A stretch of DNA of 64,000 nucleotides. Origin: Nymphaea colorata (Eukaryota; Streptophyta; Magnoliopsida; Nymphaeales; Nymphaeaceae). Where the stretch lies: positions 12,697,858-12,761,857 of the forward strand of contig NC_045144.1 of assembly GCF_008831285.2 (NCBI RefSeq). The letters are read 5' to 3'. Positions 25,601 through 38,334 of the stretch are shown piece after piece (the stretch's first letter is position 1; each line of letters begins with the position of its first letter). Both the position numbers and the translations under genes were made by a program. The notes below the pieces were generated by a model. It searched no databases. It was not told the DNA's origin and saw only the letters and a list, made by a program, of their open reading frames with translations.

Positions 25601-27065
25601 TATAAAAAGGCACTTAACCTTTGGACAAATAATGGATCTTCGCCCAACTTTTGAAAGTTACAAATAGATGCCCAACTTTTGAGAGAAATTCTCAGAGAGC
25701 TGCCTATTGAAAGAAAACATTAAATTTTGGCATAAAATGACAAAAAATGCCCTGTTGAGAACAAAATATCTTTCTTCAACCAAAGAACAGTGGTTTTACG
25801 AGATGCATTTTTTTATGATTTTAATATAAAGAATTAATGTTTTCTTTTAGTAGGCTGTTATTTGAAAATTTATTTCAAAAGTTGAACGCCTTTCTGTTAA
25901 TTTTCAAAGCGTGATTTATTTTTTTGCCCACTGTTAAGCATCTTTTTGTTATTTTTTCTTTGTTTTATCACATAAACCATGTAGACTGTTGTCAACATCC
26001 ATGTAAATGATGTGTGGCTCTACAGGACTGTATGGAATATAAGCTACTAATTTAGGGCCTATCCAGATATGAATCCCAACCATGTCCATGTCAAGCGAGT
26101 CAGGGAGGGAAGTTCCTGTATTTTGTACATAGCTTGTCCATAGGGAAATTGATAGTAGATGAGCTCAATTGCTCATTCTTCCTTTCATCAACTACGTAGA
26201 AGGGCTTTTAAGTTGATGGGAGCGACTTTTTCCCCTTAACTTTGTTATATTGTTTTCCTTGGCTATTTAGGTAAATACAAATAGATGCTTTGAGCTAGAA
26301 GCGGAAGTTCTAGTGGCCAGAGTACTGAGAGAGAAGTTGTGGTCAAAGGAGATCGAGTTAGAACATCTTCAATCAGAGCTTGCTTCATCAGTGAGACTTC
26401 ATGACATACTGAAGTCAGAGAATCAGAGAACTCAGGAATCCTTGTCCTTTCTAACCCACAAAGTAAAGGATCTTGAACTTGAGGTACATGTTTCATCTTG
26501 ACTATTAAATTTGTCCATATTTATTTGGAGGGATGCTCATTTGTTTTCAGTAGCAGAAGGAAATGGGTCATCATTTTAGCATCACATGAAGCGTAAAATT
26601 GCTGTGTCTTAATCCTTTTCTGTGACCATTGTCTTTACTCCTTTCTTTCTCAAATTATGTGTTCATGTTACATCTAGAAAAATGTCATTGTTTCATTTCT
26701 GGATGCTTTCTTCATTTCTAAGCGACAAATCATGGGCAGGTTGGCAGAAAGAATGAAACAGTAAACAAGCTTGAAATGGATTCACAAAATTGCCAGAAAG
26801 AGCTTGCAGCGTTGAGGGGAATACTGAGTCAGGTATCAAAAGAAAGAGATCTATTGTGGGAACAAGTGAGAGAATACAGTGAAAAGAATATGTTACAAAA
26901 TTATGAGTTGGACACAAAAAGATTGAAGCGCTTGATGAAGAAATATTACTCAAGGAGGGCCAGATTACAATATTAAAGGATAGCTTTAATGATAGGCTGC
27001 GTGAGATACTCTACAGTCCAAAGTCAAGCCTAGATTTCTCAGTAGGTGAATTATCGGGATTATGA
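22669..27065 (+). CDS. Plant coiled-coil protein (USO1-like annotation), MRKFFFFRSS family
   Basis: Exons: 22669-22925, 22992-25052, 26271-26483, 26740-27065. The spliced product is about 952 residues once two missing bases are allowed for. It opens MRKFFFFRSS, the conserved start of a plant family that databases often label 'intracellular transport protein USO1-like'; its molecular role is not established. A Ser-rich basic segment (about residues 110-140) and a disordered middle precede a long coiled coil (about residue 335 onward). Blocks such as LERELDRRSCDWSSKHEKF and RLRERVRDLAEQNVSLEREV are family hallmarks, and the last exon ends ILLKEGQITILKDSF before the stop. The reading frame slips at about 24647 and 26916 (see findings). 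A 3' splice site (tttctgcag, ending 22663) precedes the ATG, so there is a 5' UTR intron. No signal peptide or membrane segment is seen. Confidence 0.88.
22926..22991 (+). other. 66-nt GC-AG intron, in frame and without stops
   Basis: The donor reads ctg/GCAAGT and the acceptor ttttgcAG/tgaag. The only alternative, GT at 22930, would put a stop immediately after the junction. Removing 22926-22991 joins SNC to EVAPERQLK, which fits the family pattern '..SSRC...TPERQ'. The intron is a multiple of three and has no stop codon, so unspliced RNA would encode 22 extra residues. Confidence 0.8.
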
Positions 27066-29260
27066 TCTTGTAGTGATCAACCCCAAGTAGCCTTCTTCTG
27101 TGCAGATTTTCCATTTGCTCGTCCTTTTTTGAGTCTTGGACTGTTCTTTTCTTGGTTTGTTTCTTCTCTTTTGGAGTCATTGGAATTGTTCTTGAAAGGA
27201 ACTATGTAAATACCCATGATTCCATTCTTAATAAGTCGGTCAGATGAATTTAGGAAGTTGGAAATGTTCTTCAAAGGAACTATGTAAATACCCGTGATTC
27301 TTTTCTTAATAAGTCAGATGAATTTAGGAAGTCATAGTTGTCGTATATTTGTATATTGTTTCCACAGTCGATAAAGCTGTGTCCTCCTTCATTCACTAGA
27401 ATGAATTAAGTCAAGCTGAATTTGAGTGTGTGTAACAGCCATTGTATTGCCTTTTGCAGATCCGTGGCAATCATGTAACCTTTTTTTGGCATCAATATGG
27501 TGTTGCTACCAATTTTATTAGATGTTACATCATCTCATATTTCTTTCTTTGCTTGACTGTGAGATGGTTTTTTGTGTGTGGCATAAGGCTAGTTCGTCCT
27601 GATATATTCGGGGTACGACCTTTTTGTTAAGAAATAGAACAGGGCTCCAGTGTTGCAAAAGTAATCCAAGACGAAGATCCTGTTCCTGTGCAAGGATGAC
27701 CATCTTGATGTAGAGACCAACAAAAATGATACAGCAAATTATACCTAAGCAAAAAGCTGACCAAGGCTAAGCCACTCGAGTAAATCATGGATACCTAAGC
27801 AAAAAGCTGACCAAGGCTAAGCCACTCGAGTAAATCATGGATACGGCCAACCACATGAGGTAGTAGAAAGGACACCTTGCACTGCACAGAAATCAAAAAA
27901 CCTCTTTTCCGTAAATAAAGTGAAATATTGAAGCAAAAGAAAGAAAAGTTAAATCTTCTATATTTGAGCCTGAGTTGCCAACGTAAACATCAATATAATC
28001 CCATTTGCTCCTTCATCCTGCAAATGCCTCCACGAATATGATATCAGTAATTCATGACAGGATGTCGTGGCCAACTCGCGTTGAGGCCAATCGGTTGGTG
28101 CTCCTTCTTTCGAAGAGAGTAACAAACCATTCCATTCCCGGATATCCTGACATGAATTTAACATCCGGTTAGCAAAGTTGCATAAACAAACGCAACCTCA
28201 CTGGATGTTTGCTATAATAGAAGTTCACTGCAACAACTAGCAGCCTTTGTAATTATTTCTATCGAGACATGGTTTGACTAACACCGCACACATTGTTTGC
28301 TATAATAAAAAGTCACTGCAATAACTAATTGGAAAATTTTAATTATTTCTATGTGAGACATGATCGTTCACTATAATTTGCCCTAATCTGCGCATGGATA
28401 AAATGTTCAAGTTGGTTAGCGATTGTGTACTTCTCAACCCATATAAGTGGTAGGCATGTATATTTAACTATGTTTGCCTTTCACGACTTTGGTAAATCAT
28501 GAGCGTGGCTACATAATCAACCTATTAATTGATGGACTTGGTCCAACCTAGGAGAAGAGGCATGTTCAACTGCTAGCTGCAGCCTGCTCATTAACTTAGA
28601 GTGTATATAGCTGAAGGCTATGTGTGAATTATGAGAAAGGGAATCAGCTTTCGAGCTTGTATGAATTCATAATTTCAAGCCAGAATCTCCAGCTAATAAT
28701 CATTTGGAGCTCAATGTATCGTGGCACATCAGACTTGATTCTGCAGATTTTGGTTGCAAATTACATTTCAAAAATTGAAAGATCTGTGCGATTTGGGGCC
28801 AAGTCGGGAGCAACCATTACATGAAACATGAAATAATGAATTTATTGAAGTTCCTGATTCTTGATTCATCTGGGTGTTAGTGTTGTTCTCATAAGCATCA
28901 AAGCCTGAGTTGGGTGTTCATGTATGTGAAAAAACAGAAAATTTCTGCACACTTGCTTTCAGTTCTTGGGTTCTAGAACTTGGTCAAAATGTCTCCTCGA
29001 TTTACACCAGTTCGACTGAATGCAAACCTCTTTTTCTTCTGCTGCCCAAAGAATTCATCATATTGGCAGGAAAGCTATTCCTCCATTCACATTAAGTTGT
29101 TCTGTCATTTCGAGTACTAAATTCATGCAATCTACCAATTCTTTCCAACACATCAAAATCATGGCTTTTTCTGTTTTGCTAGTTTTCCTTTAACAAGAAA
29201 CTTGACCCATACAGCTAATGCAGTCGAATTTCAATTTAATATGGATCTCTAAAAATTTTG
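27066..29260. other. 3' UTR and non-coding region with short duplications
   Basis: Two imperfect copies of an 80-base unit lie at about 27181-27258 and 27262-27336 (shared phrase ggaactatgtaaataccc), and an exact 50-base tandem duplication lies at 27741-27840. A minus-strand frame at 28164-27958 has a good upstream splice acceptor (atgtcag) but no recognised family, so I did not call it a gene. Confidence 0.5.
27741..27840. repeat. 50-bp exact tandem duplication
   Basis: Two adjacent 50-base copies (27741-27790 and 27791-27840), each starting atacctaagc and ending taaatcatgg. No difference is seen between them. Confidence 0.95.
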
Positions 29261-29269
29261 TTAAGACAT

Positions 29270-30365
29270 GTCAACCTATGTCTTGATAATTCAGGATCTA
29301 TATGTGGTGGGGTTCTTCCGACACTTTCAGAGAGCCACTTTAATCCACAATATTTAGGGTTCAATAAGTGTGGCATGCATTGTGAAGGAGTGTTGCTCTT
29401 ATCCTATCTTGTTACTAATATGTTGTGCACATGATAAAAAAAAATTTGAATCTTCAAGTCCAAAAGTCTTCTCATGATTGAAAATGACATCCCTTAATTT
29501 TTCAATCATATTGTCCCACATCTCATGAACACAATGAAGAATTGGCCTATCATGATCAGGAGTCCTCAACATATTCCAAATAGGCTTTGTGAATGCAAGG
29601 ATGAGAGATTTTATCCGAAAAAATATCATCAACGTACAAGCAATCATTTGATAGTTTGAGCCTTATCATTATCATCAGAACAAACAAGCAATCATTTGAT
29701 GGTTTGAGTCTTATCATCATCATTAGCACGACAGAAATTTCAATCATCATCTATCACCATATTGGTTAATGCATCTTTAATCTTCTTGATTCTCTTCATC
29801 ATAACAATGACAGAAGCATAACGTCTCTGCAATTCTTGACAATTTCAAATCAATATATCTATTATAAATGGAAAGCAGATGTTGATAATTAACTATGAAA
29901 TTTCTGATGTTTTTAACATCTCTCTCCAAGTCTTCAATCCACAAATACAATTCATAAGCACGATGAACTTGTTCTTTGCTTGGTGGATTGCATATACTTT
30001 TCAATGCCAAATTTAAATTATGGACTGCACAAAATGTCCAAAAAATGTGAGGATATTCATGTTCTACTAGAACACCGACAGCTCTACATACAAGTGCATT
30101 ATCTGTAATTATCTTGACAACCTTATCGTTTTCAACTTCTTCAATTAACTCTATAAATAATCCTTTCAAATACTCAACATTGTTAAATTCACCAAATGCA
30201 TCTATTGCTATTAGAAAGATTGACCCTGAAGTTGCAATAAAGTTAATAAGTGGGTCTCTTTGAATATCTGTCTAGCCATCAAATACAATTGAAACTCTAT
30301 GTTGCTCCGATGTCAAGTTTTGATATTGTAACCATTTATCTATTTGATTCTTCTTTTGTTGTAGG
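29270..30365 (-). pseudogene. hAT transposase remnant (DUF659 region)
   Basis: Read from 30365 leftward, the frames give SIVFDG.TDIQRDPLINF, then KGLFIELIEEVENDKVVKII and TDNALVCRAVGVLV, then HIFWTFCAVHNLNLALKSI. These match the central DUF659 block of plant hAT transposases ('SDGWTD...R..IINF', 'ITDNA.NC..AG..L', 'IFWTPCAAH.LNLML.DI'). Further on, WDNMIEKLRDVIF and KWLSESVGRTPPHIDPEL also fit. Stops occur after the first half, and the C-terminal dimerisation domain is missing here. It is a dead fragment, closely related to the copy at 50.3-51.8 kb on the same strand. Confidence 0.85.
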
Positions 30366-30369
30366 ATGA

Positions 30370-32270
30370 TGAAACTGGGTTTTAACAGGAAGCATTGCTG
30401 GTTTATCAATTTTAGCATTAGATGACTCTAATCAGAGGCACAGTACTCTTGTGCTTTATCTTCTAGCTAGGTTTTCAGAGATGGAGGTTTGGATTTCTTC
30501 CTCATTTCCTATTGGCTTGTTTTTGGGTAGCTGGCATTTTCTATTTTAGTTGTTGCGATGATTTTCTGATTTTTGCTCCTATTACCTGTTTTTGCAGTGC
30601 ACGTACAATTCAGCCAAGTCTAAGAATGAATTTCACTTTGAAGAAGTCATTTGGAGCATGGTGATTCCTTGCTATTTGCTTTAGCTTGCAGCCAGGTGCA
30701 ATCAAATTGAACAACCATAAAGATACTTAATTTGTTATGTTAAGCATGTGATTGACTTGATTGATGCAATGCTATCACTTTGTGTGGAGTGTTGCTGTAA
30801 CAAAGTCTGGATGTTTCAATCCAAATAAGTAAATCTATTAGACTCTCAGCATTATCTTATTAAAATAATGATGTCCACTTCATTGTTAGATTATTTGTTA
30901 TAAACTGATAGACAATGTACTATGGTAGTATGAATGTACTATGGTAATTCATACTGATGGATGACGCCCAGATCCTTCTTGCCTAGGCTGTGCTTCTCCT
31001 TGCATTGGTTATGTTCACGTGTTTTTTAGCACATTGTAATGTAGTTTTGATACCTTGATTTTTGAACAGTTGAGGGAGAGAGATTGACATGATAATGGAT
31101 CGGTCATACCGGTGCTCAATTATATGAGTGACTTGGCATTAACTTGGTTCCGTGTGAAGCTATATCATTTTTTACCAAAAATTAACACAAACAACATAAT
31201 TTTTAATCATTATCATCCTCCTTACATTGAACCGGCTACACTCTATCATGGACTTTGTGAGCCGACTTCTCAAAGTGACTGGGCTTTGATTTCTATATTA
31301 ATTAGTATGGGTGTACCAGGGATTAGGGATGTGAAAGGTTCAGATTCGAATCAGATATACCATATCCAACCTTTTGGATATAAATTCAGATTCAGATGTG
31401 AATAAAAATACTTTTGTATCAGATCCACATACAACTTTTAAATTTAAAATCCATATCAAAATCTGACTTTTATAATCAAAATTCAATCGGACATCTGAAC
31501 TTTTATAACCAAAGTCCAATTGGATAGTTATTTGAATATCGGAATCATTATATGTCTAGATCCAAAACCATAACCAAACTTGAATTTTGAATAGCGTACT
31601 TAAGTTTAGTGGTCCAAATCCAGTCTAGGTCTAGTCTGTGTCCAGATCTGGTCCACTTGAGCGTCCATACATTTCCAGTTCTTGTAAATTTATAAACAAA
31701 AATTTTTATTTATTTTTACATATAGTTCTTACAATTACTTATTTATTTATATGTGTTGTGCCCCTTTAGGAATGATAAGCAGTGCTCCACAGCAAAAAAA
31801 TATGGCTCTGTGCCACTGATATGTGGTCAATGCATGGTATACAGTTCTTGTTAATGTTTCATATAATCATCATCTACATTTCTTGTGGTCTAATGAATGA
31901 CCTGAATATAAAATTCATCTCATACAACCAGCAAACACACCACACGGGCTAGAACAATATCAACTTTTTGGTCTAAAAGTGTAACAAATTAATAAGAATC
32001 AAGTAGTGTCATGATTTTATGAAACAGAGGCATTCAACGTCTTAGTTTGGCCCCACACTACCAGCCCAAAAGACTAAAGGACATAATAGCTACATAGTTG
32101 ACCAACTTCACTGGATTAGAATTTGCAGGTAGAAGTTGTTTTATCTTTCTACTCAACAAATATGCTAGAAAGATTTAATAGTTTCCAACTTGGTTGTCTA
32201 CTTTATTACTCAATGGAATAAGGGTCAAACCTGGCGTTGCCTACTATATTGTTCGAACATGGAAGAATAC
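30370..32270. other. Non-coding region
   Basis: No gene is recognised. Positions 31325-31680 are rich in short phrases of the form 'gattcgaatcagatat', 'aaccaaagtccaattgg' and 'gatccaaaacc', a composition seen in plant non-autonomous DNA elements, but I could not find matching ends. Confidence 0.4.
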
Positions 32271-32279
32271 AACTGAGGG

Positions 32280-35200
32280 AGAGAGATCTAGAAAGAGGGT
32301 GTTACGGACCAGCCTAGTGCTCCGTCAGGGATGACTACGACCAATGCCGAAGGCCTTACGATGCAAAGTAAGGCTATGATCACTAGTGCAGATGCAGCTA
32401 CGAAAGGTGTTCCAAACAAAGTGAGGCTATCTTTCATGCCTCCGAAGCGACTTATTTGTAAGACTCGAGTTTGCTTGTGTTAGACTCAGTTTTCTTCCTG
32501 CCTTCACCATTTGAACTTATTTGCTTAAGTATTTATTTAAGTATCAATTTGCTTTTGTTAGACTCGAGTTGTTGTATGACTCATATCGAGTCATGTTTGA
32601 AACGGTTCAGCCTACACTATAAAGGTTGTAAACTGAGACACTTTTGTATTATGCAAATCTGAATTTTGAATGATTTCTCTCTGCACTTGTGTGTATGCGA
32701 CTTGGGCCCTAGGGCGTGGCCGAAAACCGGCACTACATCGAAAAATCTCATCATCGTGTGAGATCAACTGTGAGTTCAACCAAGGGGACTGATGCCGAAA
32801 TCCATCACCAGAAGAGCCAGCAATGTTGTCCTCTTCCTAGGTGCGTTCCCTTCAGCCACAGGAGGGTTTAGAGGCCAAGGAAGCAAAAGGATGTGCGAGT
32901 TGGAGACGGCGTTGCAGCGGTAGCGACGCTTTTTCAGCATGCACATTGACCACCGGCAGCCTTCTACGTGAGTTAAGTATCATCCCTCCTATGATACTTA
33001 GGTAGATTGCTGGTTTGAATGCCGCCATTGTTGATCTAACATGAGGGAGTTCATGCGATCCAAGTTCATTCTTGCCTAACGTGTGAAAGTCCTAAACGAT
33101 TTTGGCATTAGACGAAGGCTCAACCGATCGAGCGATTGAGGGGATTCCAGTGCATTTACCTATCACCATGGCAAGGATCTAACACTGATAACTCATCAAG
33201 AAGGTCTTGGTTTAGCGAAGAATCTCTGCCTTAACTCGTGCTTAAAGTTATTTAGTAGTTTGGGAGAGATTAGAGGAGGAAGAAGAGGAGAACAGCTCGT
33301 GCGGTTGTCTGGATTTGATTAACGGCAGACCTCTGATAATCGAGTCATATCTAGATATTCTTTGAGAGTTATGAGGATACCTATATACCGTCGGAAACGT
33401 CATGAAGAGAGCTGCAACATACTAAAATATCAGCCAGATCGGAGTCCGTTTGGCTAGTGAAATCGAGCTTGTCGGACTATGACCTACACCGGTGCTGCTG
33501 TTATTATTCTGATTTACATTTGGGGCAAATCCGACCGGATTCCGACCAGATTTCCAACGAGTTACAAATTAGTGATTTCTTCCCAGAATACCCTTGTAAT
33601 TTAACTAAATATTTTGTTATAATTGAGATTGTGCAAAGAAAGTTTTGTTTTGAGAAGATTCAGCTAGGCGACCACATTTGAAGATCCTAAACCCTAGCGC
33701 ATTAGGGTTTAGTCATTCCTTGGCGCCGCGTGAAGAAGTCAATCCTTTCCATAACCAGCTCCAACAAATTTGGGAAGGGATTGGCGCCAGCTGAGGGTAG
33801 GGACACATGGTGGATTGAGGAGGAGCCAGCTTGCCCACAGGAGGAGGAAAGGCACCACGTGGAGGATGCCCCTAGCGGACCATTTGGAAAGACTTCAACC
33901 CGAGCGCCTCCTACCTAATTGGACGAGATATCAGCCAGTTCGAGCCCACAAGTTTGGAAGGAGGATCAGCCTTGGTTCAATGCACTTGGACGCAATTGAA
34001 GAAGGTGGAATCTCGTGTTGGCACGTGAAGGATCGAGTAAAACTTGGCCCAGGCCAAGATTGGAAATTACCTAATCCAACGCTCGAGAATTGGCCATGCG
34101 TTCCTTGAGATCCTCTAATCAAATCGAGCAGTTTTACCTTCCTTGATCGACATCTATAATTTAGGAAGCTGCAGGTTCATTGAACCTAAACACCCAGACA
34201 AAGAGGAAGGAGGACCATACACGTGTCCACTGTCGGCCCCAAGGCCCTACGACGGAGCGATCTCAGCCGTTCATCTTGGTTGAGGGGTTCGTACGCCAAA
34301 ACTGAGGAGGTCAACTTCCTCATACGATTTCTACCTCTAAGGCAAGTTCAACCTCAACGTGAAGGAAGAAGACACATCAAACTAACAGCAGCCGGAGTCC
34401 GATCAACATTCCACGCCGGAGATCTATATGTTGTCGAGACCCTAGAAGTCCACCAGAGGTACCAAGTTACGAGTGTGTTGGTGCTTCCAACCCTAGCTTC
34501 TCCCAATTGACTCGACATACTCTTGGGGATTGATAACCATCTAGGGAAGTGCATTACCTTTGTATTCACATTTACATTCTTGGTTGATATTTGATTGCTG
34601 CTCAATTCTATCTTGGAGGACCGAACTATCTTGTTTGCACGTGAGCTCATGAGGAGGGCCAAGCCGAGGCATCGTGCTGCCTATTGGAGACCTTATCAGC
34701 TGGACTTGGGAGATATCCTAGAAGAGAGAAGGAACCATATCCCCTACTACATAATACATCAACTACAAGTTACTTGGTGACTGGGTGATTAGATCCACAT
34801 CCTTGTTTCTTGCTGTTTTACATAAGTAGAGTTTGATTTCTCTTGTTTCTACTCTAAGAAGGAGGGGTGAAGCTTGCTGTCCGAGCTGGAGGATGCCAGA
34901 TACCAAAGGGGCAGACTTCTCTAGCTGTCGGATTTTGTCTTTGGTGTAGCACGTGGAGTCCTCGAGCGTGGCCTTGGGAGGTGAGCACTTGGATCACCCT
35001 ATAGATTCGGGGAAAGGGTGCATTTTGCTTTCGAACCAGCCTTTGGCATTGGCAACCAACTAGAATCCCTCTGAAGCATTTTGCTTATGACACGATTTTC
35101 GGGTTGTAGACCACTTAGGGTGACGAGTGTGGTTTGCATTCGGATGTATGTTTGAGTGAGGAGAGTGTTCAAATGTATCGTTGTGATTTGTACTAACCTC

Positions 35201-35460
35201 ACAACCCTTGTAGTTCATTGCAGTAGGATTTGAAGACATCTTGGGTGGGTTAACCCCTTCTTGTAGTCATTGTCATAATCAATTTGCACTGGGGTCCTGT
35301 CCTGCCGAAAAAACCCTTTATTGTATTAACTTTAATACTCATCATCGCCGGAATCTCCAAGGTCTTTGGAGTAGGATAGGTGGCTGCAAGTGACAAATTT
35401 GCCGCAGCCAAGACCGGCCCTAATAGAGGGGCTCTATCGACTAATCACATTTCAGAACAT
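32280..35460. mobile_element. Less AT-rich block, possible non-autonomous LTR element
   Basis: The block begins tgttacggaccagcctagtg, an LTR-like TG start, and is more GC-rich and CpG-richer than its AT-rich flanks. It contains many short open frames with no domain. It ends near 35460 after phrases such as ccgaaaaaaccc and ggctctatcgac. Long non-coding interiors of this kind occur in large non-autonomous LTR elements. I could not find two LTR copies, a primer-binding site or any pol motif, so this call is mostly a flag. Confidence 0.25.
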
Positions 35461-35464
35461 CTAG

Positions 35465-36720
35465 ATCCAAAAATGTATTTACTCTTCGACAAGAGGTTAG
35501 CACATGTTAAGTTGGAAGTTGGTTCCATACAAGCTTAATGGATTAAAGCACTGGTACAGTAAGGACAAAAAAAAAAAGCTAAATTAAAGTACACTTATTA
35601 AGTAATGAAATTATCATCGGAAGTAAAAAAAGAAACTGTTGACATGAATTATAGTGGATTGTAGAAATCGAAATGAAGTTACTGCTAATATATCTTCTGC
35701 ATGCTAATACAACTATAAACCCAAAAAAAAAAGACTCTAGTAACAAAAGGTTATGAGCAGCACTAATACCTTCATCTGTTATACATGTAAAAATGGGTTG
35801 TTGTTTCTTGGATCACTTATAATTGAAGATGCAACTACAACAAGTTAAATTGATGAGTACAAAACCAAAAAAAGTTAAAAATAGAAGGCCTAAAAGATTG
35901 ATGCCCAAATTTATAGGAAAGGGAAAGTCACAAAATAAAATGTTCCATATAAGATACATACCACACTATTAGGAAGATTAAAAGTTCAAACTTGTATTTG
36001 TAAAACATAATAAGACGTTAATTTTTTGTAAATGATAAAAGCTAAATAATTGAGCTAACATGTTAAGAGAGAGAGAGAGAGAGTTTTAAAAAACATGCAA
36101 TGGGAAGCCATAGAAGCACAAAAAATGGTAATTTGAAGGGAAGCCTGACATAGGAAACAAAAGGTAAAAACAAAGTCCTTGCACGAGAGAGAGAGAGAGA
36201 GAGACTCAAGAAGTCTCTAGAATAATTAATTGGATATGTGCAAAAGAAATCTGGCCATAAAAAGTTGAAACTTTCCATGCCATCATCTAGGCAGAGCTAC
36301 GATTAATGCCTTCTTTGGCCTCTCTATCGCACATCATGTAGCACATCATCACAAGTCCGCTTGGCCTCATCCACCACTCATTTCTGCCCCTGGCAAGATC
36401 CCAAGATGTGGAACGCCATGACGTTTTTCCATCTGATCTTCGTAGCCTGTTGAAAATTGGGTGAATCATATTTTCTTTAGTGAATGACAATGACGATGTC
36501 GATGATGGTGGAGGTGGCGACAACGAACTCATGAGGACTACCCCTTCTTCTTTATGTTCTCCTCGTTAGTGGAATTAAAGGTATTGCCGTCGTTTGGGAA
36601 GGATAAGAATTATCTCCAACTGCCTTACCAATTATCTCCCAAAGTTTTCATATTTAGCCAAAATCTTGTTGCCAAGTTTGTCGTTTCCTGTAAGGCACGT
36701 GAATCCTACTTGATTCTCTT
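35465..36720. other. AT-rich non-coding region with two GA microsatellites
   Basis: GA runs lie at 36066-36083 and 36185-36204. A minus-strand frame at 36532-36287 (81 codons, starts MSSLSPPPPSSTSSLSF) has no recognised family and no supporting context. Confidence 0.5.
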
Positions 36721-36729
36721 AATAATAGT

Positions 36730-37620
36730 GGTTTAGTTTGTACTTTATACACAGAGAGACCTTTTCTCACAAAAAGAGGTATGAGAGAGTAAATAAAGGA
36801 AGAGCTCCCCTTTTTCGTGGATGTAGGCAATCATAGCCCAACCACATATATCCTTGAGCATTATTGTGTATTCGTTCCATGTTTCATCATGGTATCAAAA
36901 CCACCATCAAATTGGATTCTGACGTATTGGTATTCTCTTTAATGGCTGATGTCTAAACTGGAGCTACTCAAGGAGACAAACATTCCAAAGGATCAAAATC
37001 CTCCGACCAGCATGGCAACACATTGAAGATCACGTCCACCCCTCTCAATGGTTTAAACTATCTTAGTTGGGCCAAAGCTGCACATCTATTTTTAGTGGGA
37101 GTTCTAAGGCACGATACATCAATCAAAAAATCAAACCTCCCGTCACTAATGATCCCAAGTATGGAGAATGAGAATCTGAAAACGAATGATTATGTCTGGC
37201 TGATAAACTGCATGGAGCCATCAATAGCAACTTTGTTCATGTATCAAGATATGGCTCAAGGCATATATCAGTATCAGGAACAGTTATTTAATGAGCAAAA
37301 TAATCTTGCTTGAATATATCAAATACAATGTGAAATTGCTATTCTTAAAGTGGCAGGCAATGATGTTCATCTCTACATCGATCGACTTTGCAGTTTTTAT
37401 GATGAACTCCTTCAGTACCGACCGGTTACTTCTGATCCTATTGTCTTCAAACAACGGTTCCAAGAAGACAAAATATTTAAAATTATGCTGGTCTAAGTAA
37501 GAACTATGAAAACTTGCGAAGCCAGATCTTGAACTTGTTTCCTCTTCTAACCTTCAATACAGTGTGTGAAATAATTCAAATAGAAGTCTCTAGGCATCAA
37601 ATTATGAACTCATCCACAAA
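36730..37620 (+). mobile_element. Ty1/copia 5' end and gag fragment
   Basis: A primer-binding site, tggtatcaaaacc at 36890-36902, resembles the initiator-Met tRNA site tggtatcagagc of plant copia elements. The 150 bases before it probably include the end of a 5' LTR. Gag follows: TPLNGLNYLSWAKAAHLFLV (37023 frame), an eroded middle, then KNYENLRSQILNLFPLLTF and IIQIEVSRHQIM in another frame near 37500-37610. These match the UBN2 blocks 'LNG.NY..WARS....L' and 'YE..R.QIL....LPSL...'. Stops and frameshifts occur throughout, and pol is absent. A different lineage from the copy at 8.4 kb. Confidence 0.75.
36890..36902 (+). other. Primer-binding site (copia)
   Basis: tggtatcaaaacc differs by two bases from the usual initiator-methionine tRNA complement. 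It lies 120 bases before the gag start region, the expected spacing. Confidence 0.65.
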
Positions 37621-38334
37621 AAATAAAGGCAGAGAAGAAAATTATGAAAAAATCGCATATGAATAAATATTATCTGAAAATACAAAATTAAAATTATCAT
37701 TGAGCTATAACGAGAAACTTTGTTTATTATAGTTGATAAAAAAAAGTTAGAGAGATGTACAATTAAATTCTACCTCAACACTAGTCAACCCATTCTAGAG
37801 AGAGATGTACAATATTCATATTATTATAATATAAAAAATTACTTGGGAGAGAAATTAGGATGTACAATTGAGTTATATTTTTATCAACATATTATTTAAG
37901 ATTGACTAACTTTTTGTAGAAAAAGAAAAGAGGAGAGAAAAAGCACGAGACATTGTTATTAAAATCAAAATCAAGGGTGCTACAAGCAATATTGTAAAAT
38001 AAATTAAATCCTTTTTATATATTTCCTCTACACAACTAAACAATAAAGATTTTTAACAATTCATTTCATTTTCCTTTTTCTTTTTTCTTTCATTTTCCTA
38101 TTCTTTTTAACTCGCCATTTTTAATCCACGTTTTATTGTTTTTTTTTTACTTTTCTATGAATTATTATCCTTTTCATTCGTCCAAAATTAAAAGGAAAAA
38201 TTGGACTTTGGATATGTATAACATATCCGAATCCGCTCCGCTTGCATCTCTGATTTAGCTCCACGAGTGACTGTCGTCGTTTGGAGCCCTTATACCGCAT
38301 CGCCACCACCATCCCGCCAACCAGGCGAGGGGGA

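Noticed and set aside
27958-28164. Minus-strand open frame starting MLNSCQDIREWNGLL
   Set aside because: A splice-like acceptor is present but no family match, no partner exon and no start context could be found.
33770-34108. 112-codon frame in the less AT-rich block
   Set aside because: No domain, and several overlapping frames of similar length on both strands show that composition alone explains it.
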